The notes below the pieces were generated by a model. That model made no database searches, had not been told where the DNA came from, and was given only the letters and a program-made list of their open reading frames with translations. Shown piece after piece: positions 45,577 to 54,964 of a DNA stretch of 64,000 bases (its first letter is position 1; each line of letters begins with the position of its first letter). The stretch comes from CADEEN01 sp963751775. Lineage in GTDB: Bacteria > Pseudomonadota > Gammaproteobacteria > Burkholderiales > Burkholderiaceae_C. The translations under genes and the position numbers were made by a program. The stretch covers positions 62,001-126,000 of the forward strand of contig CAVVVW010000027.1 in NCBI GenBank assembly GCA_963751775.1. The letters are read 5' to 3'.

Positions 45577-45607
45577 AAAAAAGCCGCACAGTCGGCTGTG
45601 CGGCTTT
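45577..45607 (-). terminator. Rho-independent terminator after bcp
   Basis: A 12-bp perfect stem (AAAGCCGCACAG / CTGTGCGGCTTT, 45580-45591 with 45596-45607) has a 4-nt loop. On the minus strand it is followed by a run of T from 45582 down to 45577. It lies about 100 bp downstream of the corrected bcp stop and before phoH. Confidence 0.85.
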
Positions 45608-45707
45608 CATCGATTGCGCGTCGCGTCTCGTCTCACGGGCATGGCCCGATTATGCAGCCTGCTCGGGCAGTCGCCGGTGCGCTGTCGGTCACAAACCACA
45701 GCCGCTG

Positions 45708-46185
45708 TCAGGCGGCCTTCTTCAGCAATTTGACGGCCTTCAGCACTTCGTCGACATGCCCGGCCACCTTGATGCCGCGCCACTCGCCGCGCAATACTGC
45801 CCTCGGCGTCGATCAGGAAGGTGCTGCGCTCGATGCCCTTGACCTTCTTGCCGTACATGATCTTGTTCTTGACCACGCCGAACATGTGGCAGAGCTTTTC
45901 CTCGGTGTCGGCAATCAGTTCGAACGGCAGTTCGAGGTTCTGCTTGAACTTCTCATGCGAGGCCATGTTGTCACGCGACACGCCCAGCACCAGTGCGCCG
46001 GCCTTGATGAAGTCCTTGTGGCGGTCACGGAACTGCATTGCTTCGGTCGTGCAGCCCGGCGTGTTGTCCTTCGGGTAGAAGTACAGCACCACAGCCTGGC
46101 TGTGAAAAGTCTGCGGTGTGATCTTCACGCCGCTGGTGGCGAGCGCTTCAAATTCCGGCAGTGCTTTATTGAGGGCTGGCGTCAT
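45708..46185 (-). CDS. bcp: Peroxiredoxin Bcp/PrxQ family (one +1 frameshift)
   Basis: About 158 aa when rebuilt from ATG 46185 (MTPALNKALPEF). A thiol peroxidase with the motif YFYPKDNTPGCTTEAMQFRD. The peroxidatic Cys is present, but the usual resolving Cys five residues on (PGCTxxxC) is replaced by Met, so it should be a 1-Cys type or use another thiol. An extra base near 45800 breaks the frame after STFLIDAEG. The corrected frame reads VLRGEWRGIKVAGHVDEVL and ends at 45708. It is followed by a strong terminator. Confidence 0.9.
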
Positions 46186-46265
46186 GAGGGGCGTCGTGTT
46201 ACGGTGGCAACCTGCCAACGCAGGTGTAGCCCGCAATTATAGCGGTGCCCGCGCGCGGCCGCCCT

Positions 46266-46647
46266 TCACGCGCCCGGCGGCAACAGCAGCGCGGCGACCA
46301 CCGACCGGCCTTCGCTGGCCAGGACGTTGTAGGTCCGGCAGGCGGCCCCGGTGTCCATGGTTTCGACGCCGATGCCGGCCTCGATCAGGCAACGGTACAG
46401 GCCGGGCGAGACGAACTGCAGCCGCTCGCCACTGCCGAAGATGACCAGCTCCGGGCGCCAGCGCCAGCACCTGTTCGAAGTGCTCGGCCGCAAGGCCGGC
46501 GACGCTGCCCGGCGGCCAGCGCAGCACCTCGCCACGCCACGGCACCAACACGCTCTCGCCCCAACGCATGCCGTTGATCCATACGGCGCCGCGCTCGTGG
46601 CGCGAGACGGCGTTGGTGCCGGCGAGGTGGTCGGGCTCGAACTTCAT
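46266..46647 (-). CDS. Mth938-like (DUF498) domain protein (one +1 frameshift)
   Basis: About 126 aa when rebuilt. The first frame gives MKFEPDHLAGTNAVSRHERG and VLVPWRGEVLRWPPGSV. One base later, near 46450, the rest continues as PELVIFGSGERLQFVSPGLYR, GVETMDTGAACRTYNVLASEGR and a hydrophobic end. This is the Mth938/NDUFAF3-like fold, with GSG and TG..CRTYN signatures. Its molecular function is not established in bacteria. It diverges from alaC. A TAGAAT box lies 9 nt before its ATG. Confidence 0.8.
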
Positions 46648-46656
46648 GCGTGGATA

Positions 46657-46662
46657 ATTCTA
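46657..46662 (-). promoter_or_regulatory. -10-like box for the Mth938-like gene (TAGAAT)
   Basis: On the minus strand TAGAAT ends 9 nt before ATG 46647, again without a ribosome binding site. On the plus strand GATAAT at 46653-46658 overlaps it and may serve alaC, whose start would then be at or after 46665. Confidence 0.4.
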
Positions 46663-46688
46663 GATTCCCCTGCCACGAGTTTCGCGCC

Positions 46689-47916
46689 TTGAAGCCCATC
46701 ACCAAATCCGCCAAGCTTGCCAACGTCGGCTACGACATCCGCGGCCCGGTGCTCGACAAGGCCCGCCAGATGGAGGACGAGGGCCACAAGATCATCAAGC
46801 TCAACATCGGCAACATCGCTGCCTTCGGTCTCGAGCCACCCGACGAGATCGTGCAGGACATGATCCGCAACGTGCCGCATGCCGCCGGATATACCGACAG
46901 CAAGGGCCTGTTCGCGCCGCGCAAGGCGGTGGTGCATTACTGCCAGGAAAAGCACATCGCCGCCGTCACCGTCGAGGACGTCTACCTCGGCAACGGCGCC
47001 TCCGAACTGATCGCGATGAGCATGAACGCGCTGCTCGACGCCGGCGACGAGGTGCTGATCCCGTCGCCGGATTACCCGCTGTACACCGCCGTGGTTTCGC
47101 TGTCGGGCGGCACGCCGGTGCATTACCGCTGCGACGAGGGCTCGGGCTGGTTGCCCGACCTGGACGACATCCGCAGCAAGGTGACGCCCAGCACCAAGGC
47201 CATCGTGGTCATCAACCCGAACAACCCGACCGGCGCGCTCTACCCCGACGACTTGTTGCAGGGCATCGTCGAGATCGCGCGCCAGCATCAGTTGATCGTC
47301 TTCGCCGACGAGATCTACGACAAGACGCTGTACGACGGTCACACCCACACCAGCATCGCGTCGCTGGCCGACGACGTGCTGTTCGTGACCTTCAACGGCC
47401 TGTCCAAGAACTACCGCTCCTGCGGCTACCGCGCCGGCTGGATGGTGGTGTCGGGCGACAAGCGCCATGCCGGCGACTACATCGAGGGCCTGAACATGCT
47501 GGCGTCGATGCGGCTGTGCGCCAACACGCCCGGCCAATTGGCGATCCAGACCGCACTCGGTGGCTACCAGAGCATCCGGGACCTGGTCGCGCCGACGGGC
47601 CGCCTCGGCCGCCAGCGTGACCTGGCCTACCAGCTGTTGACGCCAGATTCCGGGCCTGAGCGTGGTCAAGCCCAAGGCGGCGCTGTACATGTTCCCGCGG
47701 CTCGATCCCAAGATCTACCCGATCGCGGACGACCAGCAGATGGCCTACGACCTGCTCGCCGAGGAGAAGGTGCTGGTCGTTCAGGGCTCGGGATTCAACG
47801 TGCCCGACACGGCCCACTTCCGTATCGTCTTCCTGCCCAATTCCGACGACCTCACCGAGGCGATCGGCCGCATCGCCCGCTTCCTCGACCATTACCGCAA
47901 ACGGCACCCCCAGTGA
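46689..47916 (+). CDS. alaC: PLP-dependent alanine aminotransferase AlaC/AlaA-like (one +1 frameshift)
   Basis: About 408 aa when rebuilt. A class I/II aminotransferase: PITKSAKLANVGYDIRGPVL at the start, VVINPNNPTGALYP, the PLP lysine in FNGLSKNYRSCGYRAGWM, and RIVFLPNSDDLTEAIGRI at the end. TTG 46689 is preferred because the N-terminus then begins K-P-I-T as in homologues, and because GTG 46650 overlaps the putative promoter. The frame breaks near 47648 (one extra base after LLTP). It forms an operon with hom, whose GTG overlaps its stop, and thrC. Confidence 0.9.
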
Positions 47917-49248
47917 ACCACTCGGCATCCACCCCATTGAAACCGATCCAGGTCGGCCTGCTGGGCATCGGCACCGTCGGCGCCGGCACGTTCCACGTGT
48001 TGTCCCGCAACCAGCAGGAAATCCGCCGCCGCGCCGGTCGCGGCATCCAGATCAGCGACGGTCGCCGACCTCGACGTGGCGCGCGCCAAGGCGATCGTCG
48101 GCGACAGCGTCAAGGTGGTGGCCGACGCGCGGCTGGTGATCGCCGATCCGGCCATCGACATCGTCGTCGAGCTGATCGGCGGCACCGGTGTCGCGCGTAC
48201 GCTGATTCTCGAAGCCATTCGCAACGGCAAGCATGTGGTCACCGCCAACAAGGCCCTGCTGGCCATCCACGGCAACGAGATCTTCGCTGCCGCGCGCGCG
48301 CGCGGCGTGATGGTCGCCTTCGAGGCCGCGGTGGCCGGTGGCATTCCGATCATCAAGGCGCTGCGCGAGGGCCTGACGGCCAATCGCATCGAATGGGTCG
48401 TCGGCATCGTCAACGGCACGACCAACTTCATCCTTAGCGAGATGCGCGCCAAGGGCCTCGACTTCGACGTCGTGCTGAAAGAGGCCCAGCGCCTGGGCTA
48501 TGCCGAGAGCAACCCGAGCTTCGACATCGAGGGCGTCGACGCCGCGCACAAGACCACGATCATGAGCGCGATCGCCTTCGGCGTGCCGGTGCAGTTCGAC
48601 GCGGCCTATGTCGAGGGCATCACCAAGCTGCAGGCGGTGGACATCCGCTATGCCGAGCAACTCGGCTACCGCATCAAGCTGCTGGGCATCACCAAGCGCC
48701 GCGAACACGGCATCGAATTGCGCGTGCACCCGACGCTGGTGCCGAGCAAGCGCCTGATCGCCAACGTCGAAGGTGCGATGAACGCGGTGATGGTGCAGGG
48801 CGATGCGGTCGGCACGACGCTGTACTACGGCAAGGGCGCCGGTGCCGAGCCGACCGCCAGCGCGGTGGTCGCCGACCTGGTCGACGTCACGCGCCTGGCC
48901 ACTGCCGACCCCGATCATCGCGTGCCGCACCTGGCGTTCCAGCCCGACGCGATGGCCGACACACCGATCCTGCCGATCGACCAGGTGGTGACGGCCTATT
49001 ACCTGCGCCTGGTCGTGGCCGACGAGGCGGGCGTGCTGTCGCGGATCACCACCATCCTGGCCGAGCATGGCATTTCGATCGACGCCGTGCTGCAGCGCGA
49101 GTCGGCCGAAGGCGAGCGCCAGACCGACCTGATCATCCTGACGCACCACACCGTCGAAGGCCGCATGCGCCAGGCGCTGGCGCAGATGCAGGCCCTGGCG
49201 ACGGTGTTGGCGCCCATCGTCAGCATCCGCAAGGAAGAGCTGGCGTGA
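47913..49248 (+). CDS. hom: Homoserine dehydrogenase (one +1 frameshift)
   Basis: About 444 aa when rebuilt. It reduces aspartate semialdehyde to homoserine for threonine, methionine and isoleucine. NAD(P) motif VGLLGIGTVGAGT near residue 15; one extra base near 48056 before TVADLDVARAKA. Then come GKHVVTANKALLA, the active-site region GIVNGTTNFIL and YAESNPSFDIEGVDAAHK, and a C-terminal ACT domain (YYLRLVVADEAGVLSRIT) that implies feedback regulation by threonine. GTG 47913 overlaps the alaC stop. Confidence 0.93.
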
Positions 49249-49257
49249 CCGTGGCCC

Positions 49258-49420
49258 ACCCCCGAAGCGGCTTCGCCGCTCCCCCCAGGGGGGCCGAGGT
49301 CCGCGGCTCCAAGCCGACCTGCGTCGGCTTGGACGGGCCGAGGAATGGTCGCGTCTCGCGGCCATGCGGCCTGCAAGGCCCGCTGGCGGCCTGGCGGAGC
49401 CAGTTCCGCTGCGGCTGCTT
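49258..49420. repeat. GC-rich palindromic repeat (copy 3), between hom and thrC
   Basis: This 188 bp gap holds tandem palindromes: GAAGCGGCTTCGCCGCT, the core CCCCCCAGGGGGGCC, and CAAGCCGACCTGCGTCGGCTTG, plus GC-rich degenerate sequence. It is the clearest copy of the repeat family. No gene is seen here. Confidence 0.55.
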
Positions 49421-49436
49421 GAACGCTGAGTCGTGT

Positions 49437-50927
49437 ATGCGATACCTCAGTACGCGTGGCGACCGCACCGAGCGCGCCTTCTGCGACATCCTGCTCGAAG
49501 GGCTGGCGCCTGACGGCGGGCTGTACCTGCCGACCCACTATCCGCGCATCGACGGTTCGACACTCAAGCGCTGGCGCGATCTGCCCTACGCCGACCTGGC
49601 CTTCGAGATCCTGTCGCTCTACATCGACGACATCCCGGCCGCCGACCTGCGCGCGCTGTGCCGCCAGACCTACACCGCGGAGCGGTTCGGCAGCGATGCG
49701 ATCGTGCCGCTGAAGCACCTCGAACCGGGCGTCGCGTTGCAGGCGCTGTCCAACGGTCCGACGCTGGCCTTCAAGGACCTGGCGATGCAATTGCTCGGCG
49801 CGCTGTTCGAGTACGAACTCGCACGGCGCGGCCAGGTGCTCAACATTCTCGGTGCGACTTCCGGCGACACCGGCAGCGCGGCCGAACACGCGATGCGCGG
49901 CAAGCGCGGCATCAATGTCTTCATGCTCAGCCCGCACGGCCGCATGAGCCCGTTCCAGCAGGCGCAGATGTTCAGCCTGCAGGACGCCAACATCCACAAC
50001 ATCGCCATCGACGGTGTGTTCGACGACTGCCAGGACATCGTCAAGGCCGTCAGCAACGATCTGGCATTCAAGCGCACGCGGCACATCGGCAGCGTCAACT
50101 CGATCAACTGGGCGCGCCTGCTGGCGCAGGTCGTGTATTACTTCGCCGGCTACTTTCAGGCCACGTCCCAGGCCACCAAGCGCGGCGCCGCCTCGCTAAG
50201 CCCCGAGGGGGCGCTTTCACCGCGGGGCGGCCCAGCGGCGAAGGGCGTCGACGCGCCGGTCGACTTCGCCGTGCCGTCGGGGAACTTCGGCAACATCTGC
50301 GCCGGCCACATCGCACGCATGATGGGCCTGCCGATCGGGCGCCTGATCTGCGCCACCAACGAGAACGACGTGCTCGACGAGTTCTTCCGCACGGGCAGCT
50401 ACCGGCCGCGCGCCAGTGATCAGACGCACGAGACCTCGAGCCCGTCGATGGACATCAGCAAGGCCAGCAACTTCGAGCGCTTCGTGTTCGACCTGCTCGG
50501 CCACGATCAGGCTGCGGGTGCGCGCGTACGACAGCTCTTCGACCACGAACTGCACGAGCGCGGCGCGTTCACGCTGACGCCGGCGGAGTTCGCTCGCATC
50601 GCCGAATTCGGTTTCATCTCCGGCAAGAGCATCCATGCCGACCGGCTGGCGACGATCCGCGATACTTGGCAGCGGTTTGGCATCGTCATCGACACGCACA
50701 CGGCCGACGGCCTGAAGGTCGGTCGCGAACATCGCAGGCCGGGCCTGCCGCTGCTGGTGCTGGAAACCGCACTGCCGGCCAAGTTCGCGGCCACGATCCG
50801 CGAAGCGCTGGGCCGCGAGCCCGAGCGGCCGCCCGGGTTTGCCGGTATCGAGAGCCTGCCCAAGCGTTTCACGCTGCTGCCGGCCGACGCCGCGGCGGTC
50901 AAGTACTACATCGACAGCCATGTCTGA
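49437..50927 (+). CDS. thrC: Threonine synthase with repeat-derived internal insertion
   Basis: 496 aa, one open frame. A PLP enzyme converting O-phosphohomoserine to threonine. Seen are MRYLSTRGDRTERAF, the PLP lysine in GPTLAFKDLAMQL, the phosphate-binding GATSGDTGSAAEHAM, NSINWARLLAQVVYYF and VPSGNFGNICAGHIARMMG. Between YFQATSQATK and the VDFAVPSGNFGN segment lie about 25 residues (GAASLSPEGALSPRGG and following). They are encoded by a copy of the GC-rich palindromic repeat, and most homologues have only a few residues there. It overlaps the downstream moeA start by 8 nt. Confidence 0.94.
   Translation: MRYLSTRGDRTERAFCDILLEGLAPDGGLYLPTHYPRIDGSTLKRWRDLPYADLAFEILSLYIDDIPAADLRALCRQTYTAERFGSDAIVPLKHLEPGVALQALSNGPTLAFKDLAMQLLGALFEYELARRGQVLNILGATSGDTGSAAEHAMRGKRGINVFMLSPHGRMSPFQQAQMFSLQDANIHNIAIDGVFDDCQDIVKAVSNDLAFKRTRHIGSVNSINWARLLAQVVYYFAGYFQATSQATKRGAASLSPEGALSPRGGPAAKGVDAPVDFAVPSGNFGNICAGHIARMMGLPIGRLICATNENDVLDEFFRTGSYRPRASDQTHETSSPSMDISKASNFERFVFDLLGHDQAAGARVRQLFDHELHERGAFTLTPAEFARIAEFGFISGKSIHADRLATIRDTWQRFGIVIDTHTADGLKVGREHRRPGLPLLVLETALPAKFAATIREALGREPERPPGFAGIESLPKRFTLLPADAAAVKYYIDSHV
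50180..50255. repeat. GC-rich palindromic repeat (copy 4), inside thrC
   Basis: The segment around CCCCGAGGGGGCG and CCGCGGGGCGGCCCAGCGG shares the C-run/G-run core of the intergenic copies. It lies wholly within the thrC reading frame and preserves that frame. Confidence 0.5.
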
Positions 50928-52171
50928 GCCGCGGTCACCGATGTTGAGCCTGGACGAGGCCCTGGCGCGGCTCGTCGCCGGCGGCGCCGACGCACGCATT
51001 GCCGAGGTCGAGACGGTGTCGACCTTCGAAGCCCTTGGCCGCGTGCTGGCCGTCGATGTGGTTTCGACCGTCGACGTGCCGCCGGCCGACAACACCTCGA
51101 TGGACGGCTATGCGCTGCGCGCGGCCGACGTGGTGCTTGGCGGGCAGGGTGCTGCCGGTCAGCCAACGCATCGCCGCCGGCGTCGTGGGCAGCCCTCTGG
51201 CCGACGGCAGCGCGGCGCGTGTGTTCACCGGCGCGCAAGTGCCAGCGGGCGCCGACGCCGTCGTGATGCAGGAGCAATGCGAAGCGCTCGACGGCGCGGT
51301 GCGCGTCAACGCATTGCCGCAGGTGGGGCAGTGGATCCGCCGTCGTGGCGAAGACGTGCGCAGCGGCGCCACGGTGCTGGTGCGCGGCGCCCGCCTCACG
51401 CCACAGGCACTCGGTCTGGCTGCCGGCGTCGGCGCCGCGACGTTGACACTCTGTCGGCGCCCACGCGTGGCGCTGTTTTCCACCGGCGACGAGTTGGTGA
51501 TGCCTGGCGCCGTGGCGCCCGACAAGCTGCCACCGGGCGCGATCTACAACTCGAACCGCTTCACGCTGCGCGGTCTGTTGCAGGCCGCTGGCTGCGTGGT
51601 CACCGACCTGGGCATCGTGCCCGACCGGCTCGACGCCACGCGCGCGGCCCTGCGCGGCGCGGCGGCCGGCCACGACTTGATCCTGAGTTCGGGTGGCGTT
51701 TCGGTCGGCGAGGAGGACCACATCCGACCGGCGGTGGCCGCCGAGGGTCGCGTCGAGTTGTGGCAGGTGGCGATCAAGCCGGGCAAGCCGCTGGCGTTCG
51801 GCGCGGTGCGCGGGCCCGGCGGCGGCGAGTCGCTGTTCATCGGCCTGCCGGGCAACCCGGTCTCGAGTTTCGTGACCTTTGTCGTTGCCGTGGCGCCCGT
51901 GCTGCGTGCGATGCAGGGCATGCCCGCCACGCTGCCCGCCGCTCTGCCGCTGCCGGCGCATTTCGCCTGGCCGCGGCCCGACCGGCGGCGGGAGTTCCTG
52001 CGCGTTCGACGCAATGCACGCGGAGGCCTCGATCTGTTTCCCAACCAGAGCTCGGGGGTGCTGACGTCTGCCGTCTGGGCCGATGGCCTGGTCGACAACC
52101 CTCCCGGGCACGCCATCGCGCACGGCGACGTGGTCGCCTTCTGGCCGTTCGATGCCCTGGTCGGCGCCTGA
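50920..52171 (+). CDS. moeA: Molybdopterin molybdenumtransferase MoeA (second copy, one +1 frameshift)
   Basis: About 416 aa when rebuilt. It starts at ATG 50920 inside the end of thrC. MoeA signatures: VPPADNTSMDGYAL, RVFTGAQVPAGADAVVMQEQ, STGDELVMPG, IYNSNRFTLRGLL, LSSGGVSVGEEDHIRPA, GLPGNPVSSFVTF. The frame breaks once near 51145. It is followed 4 nt later by moaD and then moaE, so this copy belongs to a molybdopterin-synthase operon. The copy at 32570 sits with mobA and moaA. The two copies are clearly diverged, and paralogues may differ in metal or insertion step. Confidence 0.92.
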
Positions 52172-52175
52172 GGCG

Positions 52176-52427
52176 ATGCAAGTCACCGTGCGCTACTTTG
52201 CCGCGTTGCGCGAGGCGCTGGGCAGCCAGGAAGCGGTGCAGGTGGCGGCCGGCACCACGCTGGGCGCGCTGCGCGACCAACTGATCGCGAGCGATCCGCG
52301 CCACGCCGATGCGCTGCGCCGCGGCCGCGCCTTGCGCTGTGCCGTCAACCAGGCGCTGGCCGACGAGGCGGTCCTGCTCGCGGACGGTGCCGAGGTGGCA
52401 TTCTTCCCGCCGGTGACAGGGGGCTGA
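52176..52427 (+). CDS. moaD: Molybdopterin synthase small (sulfur-carrier) subunit
   Basis: 83 aa, intact. A ubiquitin-like sulfur carrier ending in the obligatory FFPPVTGG, whose terminal Gly is thiocarboxylated. The N-terminal VTVRYFAALREALG is typical. It lies between moeA and moaE, 2 nt before the latter. Confidence 0.95.
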   Translation: MQVTVRYFAALREALGSQEAVQVAAGTTLGALRDQLIASDPRHADALRRGRALRCAVNQALADEAVLLADGAEVAFFPPVTGG

Positions 52428-52429
52428 CC

Positions 52430-52912
52430 ATGCGTGTTCGCATCCAGCAAGAAGACTTCGACGCCAGCCGGGAGATCGCGGCGCTGCGCGGCGGCGACGG
52501 CGCCGTCGGCGCGGTCGTCAGCTTCATCGGCACGGTGCGCGACCGCAGCGTGGGCGGCGGGCCGGTCGACACCGCGCGCCTGGAACTCGAGCATTACCCG
52601 GGCATGACCGAGCGTGCGATCGAGGCCATGATCGCCGCCGCGCACGAGCGCTTCCCGATCACCGCCGCGCGCGTGATTCACCGTGTCGGCGTGCTGCAAC
52701 CGCAGGATCAGATCGTGCTCGTGGTGGTGAGTTCGTCGCACCGCGGCGATGCCTTCGCCGCCTGCGAGTTCCTGATCGATTACCTGAAGACCGAGGCCCC
52801 GTTCTGGAAGAAGGAGTACCGCCCGGACGGCACGGCCGAGTGGGTCGACGCGCGCGTCACCGACGATGCCGCGCTCGAGCGCTGGGGTTTGAAGAGCGGC
52901 AACGCAAGATGA
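52430..52912 (+). CDS. moaE: Molybdopterin synthase catalytic subunit
   Basis: 160 aa, intact. It transfers sulfur from MoaD to cyclic pyranopterin monophosphate. Conserved VVSFIGTVRD, LELEHYPGMTERAI, the active-site region SSSHRGDAFAACEFLIDYLKT, and PFWKKEY with the catalytic lysines. Its stop overlaps the crcB start (ATGA). Confidence 0.96.
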   Translation: MRVRIQQEDFDASREIAALRGGDGAVGAVVSFIGTVRDRSVGGGPVDTARLELEHYPGMTERAIEAMIAAAHERFPITAARVIHRVGVLQPQDQIVLVVVSSSHRGDAFAACEFLIDYLKTEAPFWKKEYRPDGTAEWVDARVTDDAALERWGLKSGNAR

Positions 52913-53307
52913 CCGGCGCCGCACCGATCGCGCCCGCGCTGCTCGCTGTGTTCGTCGGTGCCGGCTTTGGCGCCTGCTTGCGATTCGCGCTCGGCGAAGC
53001 CTTGAACCGCTTGCTGCCGCAGTTGCCGTTGGGCACGCTGGCGGCGAATCTCATCGGCGGCTACCTGGTCGGGGTGGCGATTGCCTTCTTTGCCTGGCGC
53101 ACCGACGTGTCGCTGCTTTGGCGCCTGGCGCTGATCACCGGATTTCTCGGTGGGCTGACCACCTTTTCCACGTTCTCGGCCGAGGTGGTCAATGCATTCG
53201 GCCGCGGCGAGCCCGGCTGGGCGGTCGGCACGGCGGTGGCGCACCTCGCCGGCTCGCTGCTGTTGACCGTGCTCGGCATTGCCACGGTCAGGGTCTTCAC
53301 CCCCTGA
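52909..53307 (+). CDS. crcB: Fluoride ion channel CrcB/Fluc
   Basis: 132 aa, intact. A four-TM fluoride exporter with the signatures GAGFGACLRFALG, GTLAANLIGGYLVG (pore Asn) and GFLGGLTTFSTFSAE. ATG 52909 overlaps the moaE stop, so it is probably expressed with the molybdopterin genes. There is no room for a fluoride riboswitch upstream. Confidence 0.95.
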   Translation: MTGAAPIAPALLAVFVGAGFGACLRFALGEALNRLLPQLPLGTLAANLIGGYLVGVAIAFFAWRTDVSLLWRLALITGFLGGLTTFSTFSAEVVNAFGRGEPGWAVGTAVAHLAGSLLLTVLGIATVRVFTP

Positions 53308-53365
53308 GCCGGGGCTGGGCGGTCACCGTCGTGCGCCCGGCTGCCGACCGTATAGTGCGTGCGCG

Positions 53366-53878
53366 ATGAAGAACGATGCACCGACCGGCACCGCCCAGAC
53401 GCTGGATACTGACGCGGTGCGCGCGGCACTCGGAGGTTTTGCCACCGGTGTGACGATCGTCACCTGCCGCGATGCCGCAGGCCTGCCGGTGGGCCTGACC
53501 GTGAGTTCGTTCAACGCGCTGTCGCTGGAGCCGCCGCTGGTGTTGTGGTCGCTGCGGCTGGCCAGTCCGAACCTCGTGGCCTTCGACGCAGCAAGCCATT
53601 TTGCGGTCAACGTGCTGGCCGAATCGCAGGTCGAGCTGTCGCGCCGCTTTGCCTTGTCATTGCCGGACAAGTTCGCCGAAGGCCTGTGGCTGAACGGGAC
53701 GCGCGACCTGCCGCTGCTGGCCGGCAGCGCGGCAACGTTCGAGTGCGCCCTCAGTTCGCAACAGACCAGCGGCGACCATCGGCTCTACATCGGCCGCGTG
53801 CTGGCCGTGCAGTCGCAGCCGGTGTCGCCGCTGCTGTACCACGCCGGGCGCTACCACCTGTTGGGAGAGATCCTGTGA
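53366..53878 (+). CDS. Flavin reductase family protein (FMN-binding split barrel)
   Basis: 170 aa, intact. The HpaC/NtaB-type fold is recognisable: AALGGFATGVTIVTCRDAAG, the flavin-binding VSSFNALSLEPPLVLWSL, HFAVNVLAESQ and a terminal DHRLYIGRVLAV...GRYHLLG. Such enzymes supply FMNH2 or FADH2 to a separate monooxygenase. It is the first gene of an operon. Its stop overlaps the next start (TGATG), coupling it to the NicX-like dioxygenase. The only candidate partner flavoenzyme nearby is the acyl-CoA-dehydrogenase-fold protein at 55800. Confidence 0.9.
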   Translation: MKNDAPTGTAQTLDTDAVRAALGGFATGVTIVTCRDAAGLPVGLTVSSFNALSLEPPLVLWSLRLASPNLVAFDAASHFAVNVLAESQVELSRRFALSLPDKFAEGLWLNGTRDLPLLAGSAATFECALSSQQTSGDHRLYIGRVLAVQSQPVSPLLYHAGRYHLLGEIL

Positions 53879-54909
53879 TGCCCGCACCCGTCGAAGGCCA
53901 TTGGGTCGCGGCTTTCGTCGAGGTGCTGCAACGCTGCGGTGTACGCACGGGCGACAGCTGCGCGGTGCTGGCGGAGTCGCAATCGCGGCCGGTACTGCCG
54001 CAACTGGCGGTGCTTGCGCTCGAGCAGATCGGCGCACGGTACTTCAATCTGACGCTGCCGACGCCCGCGCCGTCGGCACCGGTGCCGGTGCGCTCGACGG
54101 GAGCCTCGGCAGCGCTGACCGGGCAGCCGGCCGTCGTGCAGGCGCTGGCATGCTGCACGCTGGTCGTCGACTGCACGGTCGAAGGCTTGCAGCACGCCGC
54201 CGAGTTGGCGCAGATCCTGGCTGGCGGTGCGCGCGTGCTGGTGGTCAGCAACGAGCACCCGGAGATTCTCGTGCGCTGCCTGCCGCAGGCCGAAGACGAG
54301 GGCCAGGTGCGCGATGCGATGCGCCGGCTCAAGGCGGCGCGCCGCATGCATGTCAGCTCGGCAGCGGGCACCGACCTGAGCATCGACCTCGGCGGCGCAC
54401 GCACCGGCGGCGTCTGGGGCTTCACCACCAAACCCGGCACACTGACGCATTGGCCGGGTGGCCTGGTGCTGGCGTTCCCGGCTGCGGGTTGCGTCAACGG
54501 CACGCTGGTGCTGGACCGCGGCGACGTCAACCTGACATTCAAGCGCTATCTGCATGACGCCGTCCGTCTGGCGATTGCCGACGACCACGTGATCGAGGTG
54601 ATCGGCGACTCGCCCGATGCCGAACTGATGCGTGGCCACCTGGACGCCTGGGGCACGCGCGAGGCTTATGCCGTGTCGCATGTCGGCTGGGGCTTGAACC
54701 GCCGCGCGCGCTGGGATGCGATGGCGTTCTACGACAAGAGCGATTTCAACGGCACCGAATTGCGTGCCTTTGCCGGCAACTTCCTGTACTCGACCGGCGC
54801 CAACGAGGTTGCCGGGCGCCACACGCTGGCGCACTTCGACCTGCCGCTGCGCGCGTGCACGGTCGAACTCGATGGCGTCGCGGTGGTGCGGGGCGGGGTG
54901 CTGGTGTGA
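53878..54909 (+). CDS. NicX-family (2,5-dihydroxypyridine 5,6-dioxygenase-like) ring-cleaving dioxygenase
   Basis: 343 aa, intact. It shares the M29-aminopeptidase-like fold of NicX and keeps its iron triad. H268 in SHVGWGLNRRARWDAM matches NicX H265. H319 and D321 in HFDLPLR match H318 and D320, from my memory of the NicX literature. A histidine near 191 (THWPGGLVL) matches the proposed acid-base His189. The other proposed His is not clearly aligned. NicX opens 2,5-dihydroxypyridine to N-formylmaleamate. The real substrate here is unknown and may be a related N-heteroaromatic. Such genes are often mis-annotated as leucyl aminopeptidases. Confidence 0.82.
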   Translation: MPAPVEGHWVAAFVEVLQRCGVRTGDSCAVLAESQSRPVLPQLAVLALEQIGARYFNLTLPTPAPSAPVPVRSTGASAALTGQPAVVQALACCTLVVDCTVEGLQHAAELAQILAGGARVLVVSNEHPEILVRCLPQAEDEGQVRDAMRRLKAARRMHVSSAAGTDLSIDLGGARTGGVWGFTTKPGTLTHWPGGLVLAFPAAGCVNGTLVLDRGDVNLTFKRYLHDAVRLAIADDHVIEVIGDSPDAELMRGHLDAWGTREAYAVSHVGWGLNRRARWDAMAFYDKSDFNGTELRAFAGNFLYSTGANEVAGRHTLAHFDLPLRACTVELDGVAVVRGGVLV

Positions 54910-54964
54910 CTGGCCCAACCGTCCGCACGATGAAACGCGCAGGCCGCAGCATGAAGGGCAGCGA

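Noticed and set aside
53878..54909. Leucyl aminopeptidase (M29) for the gene after the flavin reductase
   Set aside because: The fold is shared, but the retained His...HxD iron triad and the HIGWG/HVGWG and WPxG motifs fit NicX-type dioxygenases better.
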